47,811 nucleotides of DNA from Lachnospiraceae bacterium (GTDB lineage: Bacteria > Bacillota > Clostridia > Lachnospirales > Lachnospiraceae), in contig SVED01000008.1 in the NCBI GenBank assembly GCA_015057515.1, positions 1 through 47,811 on the forward strand. Direction: 5' to 3'. The notes under the pieces were generated by a model, which did no database searches, was not told the DNA's origin, and saw nothing but the letters and a program-made list of their open reading frames with translations. Of the stretch, positions 1 through 9,041 are shown piece after piece. Made by a program: the position numbers and the translations under genes. Position 1 is the stretch's first letter; every line of letters begins with the position of its first letter.

Positions 1-29
1 AAAGCAGAAAATTCAAAGCTGACCTATCT

Positions 30-581
30 TTGGAAGGTGGCGATGACTGCTCCACTACAAAGGTTCGGTTGAAGACTCGCAATCAACCAGAACGACTCTT
101 TACTGTCAATGTTATCAGTAGTGGTGATCCACTGGAAATATTTACCGATAAGGACGGAGAAATAATATTAAAAAAATACTCACCTATAGGAGAACTAAGT
201 GGATTTGCGCAGCAGTATGTTGAGGCAACAGCACAGATTCTGGGATGCGGGGTTTGCGTTTGTGATAGGGATCAAATAATAGCAGTGGCAGGCTTACCTA
301 AAAAAGAGCTCCTTGGAAAAAGTCTTCACAGGGAGTTGGAGGAAGCCATTAACGACCGAGAGGCTATTATGGCAAAAAAAGGTGAGAAGAAATTTATAAA
401 AATATTGGGAAATGGAGAAAATGAGTATACTGGACAGATTGTACAGACCATAATATGCGAAGGTGATGCCATAGGTGCAGTAATTGTTTTGAGCCGTGAA
501 GGAGATAGGGCAATAGGTGAAATTGAGCAAAAGGCAGCGGTAATTGCAGCTAATTTTCTGGGTAAACAGATGGAAGGTTAG
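30..581 (+). CDS. spoVT: Stage V sporulation protein T, C-terminal (GAF-like) part; N-terminal AbrB domain not recognisable
   Basis: GDPLEIFTDKDGEIILKKYSPIGELSGFAQQYVEA and CDRDQIIAVAGLPKKELLGKS match SpoVT; residues before GDPLEIF do not resemble the AbrB swapped-hairpin. Confidence 0.75.
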   Translation: MEGGDDCSTTKVRLKTRNQPERLFTVNVISSGDPLEIFTDKDGEIILKKYSPIGELSGFAQQYVEATAQILGCGVCVCDRDQIIAVAGLPKKELLGKSLHRELEEAINDREAIMAKKGEKKFIKILGNGENEYTGQIVQTIICEGDAIGAVIVLSREGDRAIGEIEQKAAVIAANFLGKQMEG

Positions 582-641
582 TAAAATGCTCTAATTATAC
601 AGAAAAAAATTCAAAAGTTTAAGATTTCCGTGGGTTTTCCC

Positions 642-670
642 TTGACAAATAATGGCTAAAAGGGTATAAA
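642..670 (+). promoter_or_regulatory. Sigma-A-like promoter upstream of hup
   Basis: TTGACA - 17 nt - TATAAA. Confidence 0.65.
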
Positions 671-774
671 TAAATGCAGGGCATTTACACAATGTCACGA
701 TTACAAGGGGATTACTACTTTAACTTGAATATTAGTAATCAAAAAACTTTTGTATTATATAGGAGGAATATTCG

Positions 775-1047
775 ATGAACAAGAATGAATTAGTTACAAG
801 CATGGCTGAGAAGACTGGCATGAAGAAGACTGAGGTAGAGAAGGTACTTAAGGCTTTCACTGACACAGTTGCTGCAGAGTTAAAGAAGGGCGAGAAGATC
901 CAGTTAGTTGGTTTCGGTACTTTTGAGGTTTCTGAGAGACCAGCAAGAGAGGGTAGAAATCCTAGAACTGGCGAGACTATGAAGATTGCTGCTTCTAAGG
1001 CTCCTAAGTTCAAGGCTGGTAAGGCTTTAAAGGATTCTGTTAACTAA
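775..1047 (+). CDS. hup: HU family DNA-binding protein
   Basis: MNKNELVTSMAEKTGMKKTEVEKVLKAF...GFGTFEVSERPAREGRNPRTGE; RBS aggagg. Confidence 0.97.
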   Translation: MNKNELVTSMAEKTGMKKTEVEKVLKAFTDTVAAELKKGEKIQLVGFGTFEVSERPAREGRNPRTGETMKIAASKAPKFKAGKALKDSVN

Positions 1048-1170
1048 TCCACACCGGATATATATAGATATGGGCTGTCGTGCTAGTTGCGATGGCCCAT
1101 ATTTATTTTGACAAATTATTTACTTTGTGAAAGAATATATTTTGCAGATAATACTCTTGGGAGGGATAGT

Positions 1171-1410
1171 ATGAGATTAGATAAATATTTAAAAGTGTCA
1201 CGACTTATAAAGAGAAGAACGGTGGCTAATGAAGCCTGTGATGCTGGACGTGTACAGGTAAATGGTAAAGTTGTGAAGGCATCTTACGATGTTAAGATAG
1301 GAGATGTTATAGAGATTGCTTTTGGTAACAAGTCGGTGAAGGCTGAGGTAACAATGATTGCAGACAGCACCAAAAAGGAAGATGCAAAGGATATGTACAA
1401 ATATCTATAA
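1171..1410 (+). CDS. rqcP: S4-domain RNA-binding protein (RqcP/YabO/Hsp15-like)
   Basis: MRLDKYLKVSRLIKRRTVANEACDAGRVQVNGKVVKASYDVKIGD; start at 1171 preferred over ORF-track 1087. Confidence 0.9.
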   Translation: MRLDKYLKVSRLIKRRTVANEACDAGRVQVNGKVVKASYDVKIGDVIEIAFGNKSVKAEVTMIADSTKKEDAKDMYKYL

Positions 1411-1484
1411 CCGAGTGGGTAATACTCCTGTGAGTTCCAACATATAATAATATATATGTTGTTACGTAATGGGGAGGTATACTT

Positions 1485-1769
1485 ATGGAAAATATACCAA
1501 ATACTAAAGTTCACAACTTAAATATAATAAATCGCCATAAGGGGAGTTTCAATGGCATAAAAAGTGTTATTGCTTTTGCGCCAGAGGAAGTAAAACTTTC
1601 TACTGAAATGGGATGCCTTACTGTGAAGGGTGAGGAGCTTCATGTAATCAGCTTGGATGTAGATAGGGGTGAACTTGAATTTCAAGGACGGATAGACAGT
1701 TTAATATATTCTGAAGATAACTCGCCAGGGAAAAGAGCATCCAGATTTGTGGGGAGATTGTTTAAGTAA
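1485..1769 (+). CDS. yabP: Sporulation protein YabP
   Basis: HNLNIINRHKGSFNGIKSVIAF...GCLTVKGEELHVISLDVDRGELEFQGRIDSLIY; synteny with yabQ. Confidence 0.93.
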   Translation: MENIPNTKVHNLNIINRHKGSFNGIKSVIAFAPEEVKLSTEMGCLTVKGEELHVISLDVDRGELEFQGRIDSLIYSEDNSPGKRASRFVGRLFK

Positions 1770-1771
1770 AA

Positions 1772-2095
1772 ATGATAGATATTCAATTAAATATGTTGGC
1801 TGTTAGTGTAATGATGGGTGCATTTATGGGAATTACCTATGATGCATTGAGAATTATCAGAAGAATAATATCCCACAATAATTTTTTTATAAGTTTAGAG
1901 GATCTTATATACTGGTTAATATGGACAGTAGTTTGCATTGATAATGTTCATGAGTACAATGAAGGAGAACTGAGAATATACATATTTGTAGGTATTGTGG
2001 TGGGACTTGTTGTTTATATATATACCATAGGTTGGGCTTTGTGGAAGGTTATATCCCATATCTTGTGTTTTGCGAAAAAAACCATAAAAAATTAA
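1772..2095 (+). CDS. yabQ: Spore cortex biosynthesis protein YabQ
   Basis: Membrane protein of expected size directly downstream of yabP. Confidence 0.85.
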   Translation: MIDIQLNMLAVSVMMGAFMGITYDALRIIRRIISHNNFFISLEDLIYWLIWTVVCIDNVHEYNEGELRIYIFVGIVVGLVVYIYTIGWALWKVISHILCFAKKTIKN

Positions 2096-2197
2096 ATAAA
2101 ATATTGAAAAAACACAAAAAACGAAGTAAAATTAAAGTAACTATATTGTAAACTTAGGTGTAGTGCATACACGTATTTTAAACAATTTTTATAGGGT

Positions 2198-2524
2198 ATG
2201 GATATGGGAAGTATTAGAGGAAGACTCAGAAAAAGAAAAACAACTAGAAGACAGTCGAATATTACAAGCCTCATCATTGTTGCGGCTGTTGTTTTTGTGT
2301 GCGTAGTTGTAGTGGTACGAGTTTCAACTCTATATGACAGGAGCAAAGAGCTTCGAGCAACAGAAATTGCTTTGGAACAAAAAATTGAACAGGCAAATAT
2401 TGAACGAGAAAATTTAATTGCTCAGGAACAATATATGATGACTAACGATTACATAGAGGATGTTGCAAAGGATAAGCTTGGACTTGTATATCCTGATGAG
2501 ATTGTCATTAAACCAGCAGAATAG
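2198..2524 (+). CDS. divIC: Septum formation initiator (DivIC/FtsB family)
   Basis: Single TM plus coiled coil, YMMTNDYIEDVAKDKLGLVYPDEIVI signature; synteny. Confidence 0.88.
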   Translation: MDMGSIRGRLRKRKTTRRQSNITSLIIVAAVVFVCVVVVVRVSTLYDRSKELRATEIALEQKIEQANIERENLIAQEQYMMTNDYIEDVAKDKLGLVYPDEIVIKPAE

Positions 2525-2527
2525 ATT

Positions 2528-2559
2528 AAAAAAGGTTGCAGTTATCTGCAACCTTTTTT
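2528..2559 (+). terminator. Rho-independent terminator
   Basis: AAAAAAGGTTGCAG TTAT CTGCAACCTTTTTT. Confidence 0.9.
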
Positions 2560-2666
2560 GTCAGTTAAGAAAAGAAAATACTGCCACAGTTTGACAACTA
2601 AATTTTGAAAAAAGAGATACACTACTATGACATTATTTATATAGTTTGTTGTTGTGGGGGTATAAT

Positions 2667-4664
2667 ATGGGTCTGAAAAAAATATCACGAAGGATATGGG
2701 TAGGAATAGCAGGTTTTTTTATAGGAGGGAGTTTGCTGTTAGGGATAAATCCTCTTGCGCTTGGCTTTTTTGCAGCTACGGTTATATCTGGGCAAGGTGG
2801 TTTGTTGGCTTACGGAGGAATCCTTATGGGTTTGGCTTTTTCCATGCCTTTTTTGGATGTGGTAAGATATAGTGTGGCTATGTTGATTATAGGGATGCTG
2901 ATTAACCTAAAAGCCCTCATAGAAAATAGAGGTAATGTATGGTATATGTCTTTTTTGACAGGCTTAGTAGCCATTACTGCAAATTTTTGTACATATTATC
3001 TTTCGGGACAAGCTGTTTCCCTGGTAAGGATGTTCGGAGAAGGTGCCATGGTGTTTTCTGTAACAGTTATATTTACACATGGTATAAATGTAATTGAAAA
3101 GGATTACGTAAAGGTGGTGACAGATAGTCAGGCTGCTCTTTGTGTAATGGCACTTGCAGCAGCTGTGTTGTATGGTATGCCTGTAGAGGTGGCAGAGACA
3201 GTGGTTATAGCGGAGGCCTTTGCTTTATTTAGTATTATGTTTGCTAATTATAAGTTTGGATTTGGAGTTGGAATGTCATGGACTGTGATTGCCGCTTCCA
3301 TAATGTCCGCTAAAGTGGAAAATCAGGACTATCTGACGGCTTGGATTTTGGTGGGTATAATTTCAGTGTCTTTATTTGCTGTATTTTCGGGTGGTAGATT
3401 GGTATTTGCCGCTATTTTTTGCTTGGTGTATTATGGTTTGGGAATGGGCCTTTACGAAATTTTGTTGGAGGAAAATGGATTGAAAGCATTGCTGACGGCT
3501 TTGTTTGTTTTTGCTTTGGCGCCGCCACGATTGTTGCTTAGGGTTGATGATAAGGTTAAAAATGAAGAATTGGCAGAAAATTCTCCAGAGTGGGGGCGCT
3601 TGGTAATAAGCAGAATAAATGCTTTGGCTTCTGCATTTAAAAGAATAGAATATACAATGGTCAAGGACGCTGCTACAGGAATTGGATTTAATGATGTGGG
3701 GGAGATTATAGAGAACTTTACAAATCAGTTGGACAAGCAGGTGCCTCTTAGAAAAACCATTGAGGCGAGAATAATTGATGAATTGGCCATAAGGGATATT
3801 CAGGTTAAAAATCTTATACTGGTAAAAAACAAGGAAGACAGATATGAGGTGTATTTGACAGCTCGTGTAAGAAGAGGGCGTCTGGTTCATGCAGAGGTGT
3901 TACGCCAGATAATTCAAAATGAAATGAAGGTTGAATTTCTTCTAAAAGAGGAAAGCAGGAGTATAGTAAGCAGAAATTACGAAGTAATATGTTTTTACCA
4001 AAAACCGGCATTTAAATGCATTACAGCAGTTCGTTGTCTTAGCAAGTATGAAGATGAAGTGAGTGGAGATAATTTTTATATAGGAGATATACATGAGGGG
4101 CAAAAGCTAATAATAATTGCAGATGGCATGGGCAATGGTGAAAGCGCAGCCATGGATAGTAATTCCTTGATAGAAGCAATGGAGGAACTTTTGTCTGCAG
4201 GGTTTGATCAGGATATGTCCATAAGATTGGTCAACTCATATTTGTCAGACAAAAATAGAGGAGAATCCTTTTCTACTTTGGATATGTTGCTTGTGGACCA
4301 GCACTCCGGTTATGGTAAATTATATAAGCAAGGTGCAGCAACCACATTTATAAAGAGAAACAATTGGTTGGAAATGGTAAAATCAACCTCTTTGCCCGTT
4401 GGAGTTGTGGAAGGAGCAGTTTGTGAAAAGTGTAACAAAAAGTTTTATAATAATGATATAATTGTAATGGTGAGTGATGGAATATTGGAGAGTATCATTT
4501 TTGAGAACAAAGAAGATTACATGAGAGAGATATTGCTTGAGATGGACAGCGATGAACCGGAGGATATAGCAACAGATATAATTTCCCGCATAAAAGGTTT
4601 AAGCGGAAACAGGCTTAAGGATGACGCTACCGTGATAGTATGTAAACTTGTTAAAACTTTGTGA
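2667..4664 (+). CDS. spoIIE: Stage II sporulation protein E (PP2C-type phosphatase)
   Basis: Multiple N-terminal TM helices, C-terminal PP2C/SpoIIE domain (IADGMGNGESAAMDS, VSDGILES, DDATVIVCKL); start 2667 or 2646. Confidence 0.93.
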   Translation: MGLKKISRRIWVGIAGFFIGGSLLLGINPLALGFFAATVISGQGGLLAYGGILMGLAFSMPFLDVVRYSVAMLIIGMLINLKALIENRGNVWYMSFLTGLVAITANFCTYYLSGQAVSLVRMFGEGAMVFSVTVIFTHGINVIEKDYVKVVTDSQAALCVMALAAAVLYGMPVEVAETVVIAEAFALFSIMFANYKFGFGVGMSWTVIAASIMSAKVENQDYLTAWILVGIISVSLFAVFSGGRLVFAAIFCLVYYGLGMGLYEILLEENGLKALLTALFVFALAPPRLLLRVDDKVKNEELAENSPEWGRLVISRINALASAFKRIEYTMVKDAATGIGFNDVGEIIENFTNQLDKQVPLRKTIEARIIDELAIRDIQVKNLILVKNKEDRYEVYLTARVRRGRLVHAEVLRQIIQNEMKVEFLLKEESRSIVSRNYEVICFYQKPAFKCITAVRCLSKYEDEVSGDNFYIGDIHEGQKLIIIADGMGNGESAAMDSNSLIEAMEELLSAGFDQDMSIRLVNSYLSDKNRGESFSTLDMLLVDQHSGYGKLYKQGAATTFIKRNNWLEMVKSTSLPVGVVEGAVCEKCNKKFYNNDIIVMVSDGILESIIFENKEDYMREILLEMDSDEPEDIATDIISRIKGLSGNRLKDDATVIVCKLVKTL

Positions 4665-4727
4665 CAACTATATACATAAAAGTTTTCATGTGATATTATT
4701 TTAGAGTTAAAATTTGACATTTTTACG

Positions 4728-6137
4728 GTGAAGAGTATGGTAACATTTATAAATGAGGTGTACAATTATATAACTGTAAATGATTTGATTTTCCCCGGGG
4801 ACAAATTGGTTGTCGGTTTGTCTGGTGGAGCTGATTCGGTATGCCTTTTATGCACCCTACACTCGTTGAGAGATAGACTTGGTATAGGCGAGGATGGACT
4901 TATAGCTGTACACATCAATCATATGATTCGCGGAGAGGAAGCGTTAGGTGATGAGGAGTTTGCCAGAAAACTCTGTGAAAAACTTGGGATTCCGTTTAGA
5001 AGCTTTAGTGAGGATATAGTTGTCTTAGCTACAAGACAAAAGCTATCGGTAGAAGAGGCTGGCCGTATGTTTAGGTATCAGTGCTTTGAAGAGGTGTGCA
5101 AAGAGTATGGCATGGCTAAGATTGCTGTTGCCCACAATAAAAATGATTTGGCAGAGACAGTTATATTCAATATGCTAAGGGGCAGTGGCTTAAATGGCAT
5201 GGCTGGTATCCAGGCAAAAAGAGACAATATAGTGCGTCCTCTGTTAGGAGTTACCAGAGATAAGATAGAAGAATATCTTGGCGATATAGGTCAGGGATAC
5301 CGAGAGGATTCAACTAATCAGGGGCTTGATTATGACAGGAATAGAATTAGACATATTATACTTCCTGCTATGACTGAGATTAATGCCAAAGCGGTGGAGC
5401 ATATCTGTCATATGGCTGAAGACGCTAAAGAAAGCTACCAATTTATCCATGGGAAAGCTATGGAAAAATATCAAAATACTAAGACAGAAAACATAGATAA
5501 GACAGTTGTTTTAGATATTAATCAGATATACAAATATAACCCGGTATTACAGGAACATGTGGTAAGAGAAGCTTTGGGGGAAGTGGCAGGTCTCAAGAAA
5601 GACATAACCAGAAAACATATTATGTCTGCGGTGAGCCTTATATATCAGGATACTGGCAAGATGATAGAGTTACCATATGGCATCAAAGCGCGAAGAAGCT
5701 ACGATCAACTTATCATAAGCAATAGTCATAAGAATACGGATGAATATAGTATTGATATAAAAGCTGAAGGTGTATATGATATTCCAAACTGGGGAGAATT
5801 ACAGATATCTTTCCTTAAGAATAGTCCAGATTTAGAAGTTTCCAAAAAAATCTATACTAAAATGGCTGATTATGATAAAATGAAAGATAGTCTTTGTATA
5901 AGAACTCCACAAGAAGGGGACTATATTGTAATTGACAACTCAGGCAGAACAAAAAAACTGTCTAGAGTTTTTATAGACAATAAGATAGACAGAGAGAAAA
6001 GAGCAAGCTGGCCTGTGGTTGCATGTGGCAAGGAAATTATTTGGGTGCTGGGTCTTAGGTACAGCGAAGCTTATAAGGTAAGTCAGGATACTACAGAGAT
6101 TATATATATGAAATACATAGGAAAAGGGGAGGTATAG
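4728..6137 (+). CDS. tilS: tRNA(Ile)-lysidine synthase
   Basis: VVGLSGGADSVCLLCTL PP-loop, HINHMIRGEEALGDEEFA; TilS architecture. Confidence 0.96.
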   Translation: MKSMVTFINEVYNYITVNDLIFPGDKLVVGLSGGADSVCLLCTLHSLRDRLGIGEDGLIAVHINHMIRGEEALGDEEFARKLCEKLGIPFRSFSEDIVVLATRQKLSVEEAGRMFRYQCFEEVCKEYGMAKIAVAHNKNDLAETVIFNMLRGSGLNGMAGIQAKRDNIVRPLLGVTRDKIEEYLGDIGQGYREDSTNQGLDYDRNRIRHIILPAMTEINAKAVEHICHMAEDAKESYQFIHGKAMEKYQNTKTENIDKTVVLDINQIYKYNPVLQEHVVREALGEVAGLKKDITRKHIMSAVSLIYQDTGKMIELPYGIKARRSYDQLIISNSHKNTDEYSIDIKAEGVYDIPNWGELQISFLKNSPDLEVSKKIYTKMADYDKMKDSLCIRTPQEGDYIVIDNSGRTKKLSRVFIDNKIDREKRASWPVVACGKEIIWVLGLRYSEAYKVSQDTTEIIYMKYIGKGEV

Positions 6138-6138
6138 T

Positions 6139-6660
6139 ATGGCTGAAAAAGTAGGAATACTTATTGGAGAAGCTGAGGTAGAAGCAAAGATTGAGGAGAT
6201 GGCTGCGGCTATCAGCAAAGAATACGAAGGAAAGACAGTTCATATTATAGGAGTACTTAAGGGTAGTGTATTTTTTATGTGTGAGCTTGCAAAAAAACTT
6301 ACTATTCCTGTAACTATGGATTTTATGTCGGTAAGTAGCTATGGTGATGGTACAACATCTTCCGGTATTGTGAGGCTTGTAAAAGATTTAGATGAGAGCA
6401 TAGAGGGAAGAGAAGTTATTCTTATTGAGGATATTATGGATTCAGGTAGGACATTGTCTTATCTTGTAAAGATTCTTAAGGAGAGAAAACCAGCTAGCTT
6501 TAAGGTTATAACTCTTTTAGATAAACCAGACAGACGAGTTGTTGATATTGAGCCGGATATGACAGGTTTTATTATTCCAGACAGATTTGTGGTGGGATAC
6601 GGTCTCGACTGTGCACAAAAATACAGAAATCTTCCATACATTGGAGTTATAGAAGAATAA
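6139..6660 (+). CDS. hpt: Hypoxanthine phosphoribosyltransferase
   Basis: GVLKGSVFFMCELAKKL, VILIEDIMDSGRTLSYL PRPP motif. Confidence 0.97.
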   Translation: MAEKVGILIGEAEVEAKIEEMAAAISKEYEGKTVHIIGVLKGSVFFMCELAKKLTIPVTMDFMSVSSYGDGTTSSGIVRLVKDLDESIEGREVILIEDIMDSGRTLSYLVKILKERKPASFKVITLLDKPDRRVVDIEPDMTGFIIPDRFVVGYGLDCAQKYRNLPYIGVIEE

Positions 6661-6701
6661 TCTGCATTAGATAAACAATATAAAACGAAGGGAGCACGAT
6701 A

Positions 6702-8594
6702 ATGAAAAGTGGTATGAGAAAAGGATTAGGATTTTATCTTCTCCTGATTCTTCTCGGTTTTTGTGTTGTTCTGTGGGTACAAAATAAAAATTCTGTCACA
6801 GACGTAAATTACACAATTGATGATTTTGAAAGAGATGTGAGATTAAATCTCATAGGAACAGTTCACATATATCAGAATGAGGAAGTGCCAACAGGTATAG
6901 TACGTTTTGAGTATAGAGACACTATGGAGGCAGTTGAGTTTTATGCTTCAGACATTAACCTTGTTCAGGACATAGTGGTTGAATATAGTGATGGACTTAT
7001 AAAAATGAGTATGAGCGATGTGACCAGAGAGAGTACATTCCTTACATGGTTGCCAATTATACTTATTGTGTTAATGGTTATATTCCTGTTTACAATGCTG
7101 CTGGGTGGAATGTCTGGTGGCGGCGGAAGCGGCGGCGGTGGCAAGGTTATGAACTTTGGTAAGAGCCGTGCGAGAATGGCTTCTGAGAATGATCAAAAAT
7201 ACACCTTCAAAGATGTAGCAGGACTTGACGAGGAAAAGGAGGACATGGAGGAGCTGGTTGACTTCTTAAAGAATCCTAAGAAGTACAGCGACTTAGGTGC
7301 CAGAATACCTAAGGGTGTTCTTTTGGAGGGCCCTCCGGGAACAGGTAAGACACTTCTTGCAAAAGCAGTAGCTGGTGAGGCTGGTGTTCCGTTTTTCTCA
7401 ATTTCAGGTTCAGACTTTGTAGAGATGTTTGTAGGTGTTGGTGCATCCCGAGTAAGAGATTTGTTTGAGGATGCAAAAAAGAATGCGCCTTGTATTGTGT
7501 TTATAGATGAGATAGATGCAGTTGCCCGTAAGAGAGGTTCAGGTCTTGGCGGCGGTCATGATGAGAGAGAGCAGACACTTAACCAGATGCTGGTAGAGAT
7601 GGATGGATTTGGAACCAACGAAGGAATTATAGTTCTTGCGGCTACTAACAGAGTTGATATACTTGACCCTGCTATTCTTCGTCCGGGACGTTTTGATAGA
7701 AAGATATTGGTTGGAAGACCTGATGTTAAAGGTCGTGAGGCTATTCTTAAGGTTCATGTCAGAAATAAACCATTGTCAGACGATGTAAACTTGCATGAGA
7801 TTGCCAGAACTACTGCTGGCTTTGCAGGTGCTGATTTGGAGAACCTCATGAATGAGGCAGCTATCTGTGCAGCTAAGAAGGATAGAAAGTATATCAACAA
7901 GGAAGATGTTGATAAGAGCTTTGTTAAGATTGGTATAGGCGGTGAGAAAAAGAGTCGTCTTGTTCCGGAAAAAGAAAGAAAGATTACTGCTTACCACGAG
8001 GCAGGTCACGCAATCTTATTCCATCTTTTGAGTGAGGTTGGACCTGTACACCTTGTATCAATTATTCCAAATGGACATGGTGCAGGTGGTTATACAATGC
8101 CACTTCCAGAAAATGATAATGTATTTCTTACCAAGAAGAAAATGCTTCAGGATATTATGGTATCCTTTGGAGGTAGAATTGCAGAGGAAATTATTTTTGA
8201 TGATATAACAACAGGAGCTTCACAGGACATTAAGCATGCTACATCAACAGCACAGGCTATGGTTATAAAGTTTGGTATGTCTGATAAGGTTGGTCTGATA
8301 AATTACGAGACTAACACTAACGAGGAAGTATTCCTTGGCAGAGATTTAGGACATTCAAGAAGCTATGGTGAAGAGGTTGCATCGCTTATTGATACTGAGG
8401 TAAGAAATGTAATCAACGAATGTTATGAGGAAGCAAAGAAAATCATAGAAGAGAACATAGAAGTATTACACAAGTGTGCAAATCTTCTTCTCGAGAAAGA
8501 GCGTATTGACAGACCTGAGTTTGAGGCATTGTTTGGCAGACCAAATACTGAGAATTCAGAAGATCCTGTTCTCGAAATTGGTGGAGAAGAGTAA
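6702..8594 (+). CDS. ftsH: ATP-dependent zinc metalloprotease FtsH
   Basis: [26 protein letters not shown] region, HEAGH zinc motif. Confidence 0.98.
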   Translation: MKSGMRKGLGFYLLLILLGFCVVLWVQNKNSVTDVNYTIDDFERDVRLNLIGTVHIYQNEEVPTGIVRFEYRDTMEAVEFYASDINLVQDIVVEYSDGLIKMSMSDVTRESTFLTWLPIILIVLMVIFLFTMLLGGMSGGGGSGGGGKVMNFGKSRARMASENDQKYTFKDVAGLDEEKEDMEELVDFLKNPKKYSDLGARIPKGVLLEGPPGTGKTLLAKAVAGEAGVPFFSISGSDFVEMFVGVGASRVRDLFEDAKKNAPCIVFIDEIDAVARKRGSGLGGGHDEREQTLNQMLVEMDGFGTNEGIIVLAATNRVDILDPAILRPGRFDRKILVGRPDVKGREAILKVHVRNKPLSDDVNLHEIARTTAGFAGADLENLMNEAAICAAKKDRKYINKEDVDKSFVKIGIGGEKKSRLVPEKERKITAYHEAGHAILFHLLSEVGPVHLVSIIPNGHGAGGYTMPLPENDNVFLTKKKMLQDIMVSFGGRIAEEIIFDDITTGASQDIKHATSTAQAMVIKFGMSDKVGLINYETNTNEEVFLGRDLGHSRSYGEEVASLIDTEVRNVINECYEEAKKIIEENIEVLHKCANLLLEKERIDRPEFEALFGRPNTENSEDPVLEIGGEE

Positions 8595-8624
8595 TGTCAA
8601 TATATTCAATATAAAAAAATTACT

Positions 8625-8665
8625 AAATCTTCGATTTTTTTCACGGGAAAAATCGAAGATTTTTT
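8625..8665 (+). terminator. Rho-independent terminator after ftsH
   Basis: AAATCTTCGATTTTTTTCACGGGAAAAATCGAAGATTTTTT. Confidence 0.88.
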
Positions 8666-8816
8666 GTTTAAAACGACGATGAAGAACAGGGTGCTATGGT
8701 TAAATTACACAAAAAATAATCCAAAAAAAGCCTATCGGAAACGTACGAAAGACAAAATGCACAAAAATGTACAAAAAAAACAAGAATGTTTGGGCAGACT
8801 TTTTACAGATATTTGA

Positions 8817-8935
8817 TATAATAGCATTGTAACCCCCCCAATACATTATATAGTTTTTTGCTACACCCCATAAGTAACAAAATACCTTCTCGAAAAGGGC
8901 AGTCGAACGGTGACTGTCCTTTTCTCCTTTTTCTG
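8817..8935 (+). ncRNA. Candidate short untranslated transcript (extended -10 to terminator-like hairpin)
   Basis: TGATATAAT extended -10 at 8814-8822; hairpin GAAAAGGGCAGTC-GAACGGT-GACTGTCCTTTTC (8892-8924) followed by TCCTTTTT; no convincing ORF. Confidence 0.4.
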
Positions 8936-9041
8936 TATATTTTACCAAGTTTTTTGTTGTAAATTATTGTTAAAATCTTAATATTGTATTAAAATAGATA
9001 TTGGTTTTATTATTATTTTTATAGTAGCGGGAGGCGGCATA

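Noticed and set aside
3372-3890. 172-aa minus-strand ORF inside spoIIE
   Set aside because: Fully antisense to SpoIIE coding sequence with no recognisable domain
8476-8682. 68-aa plus ORF overlapping the ftsH 3' end
   Set aside because: Out of frame with ftsH and runs through its terminator hairpin
8700-8948. 82-aa minus-strand ORF in the ftsH-GH13 gap
   Set aside because: Low-complexity sequence, no convincing RBS or homology; the region is better explained by an untranslated transcript and terminator on the plus strand
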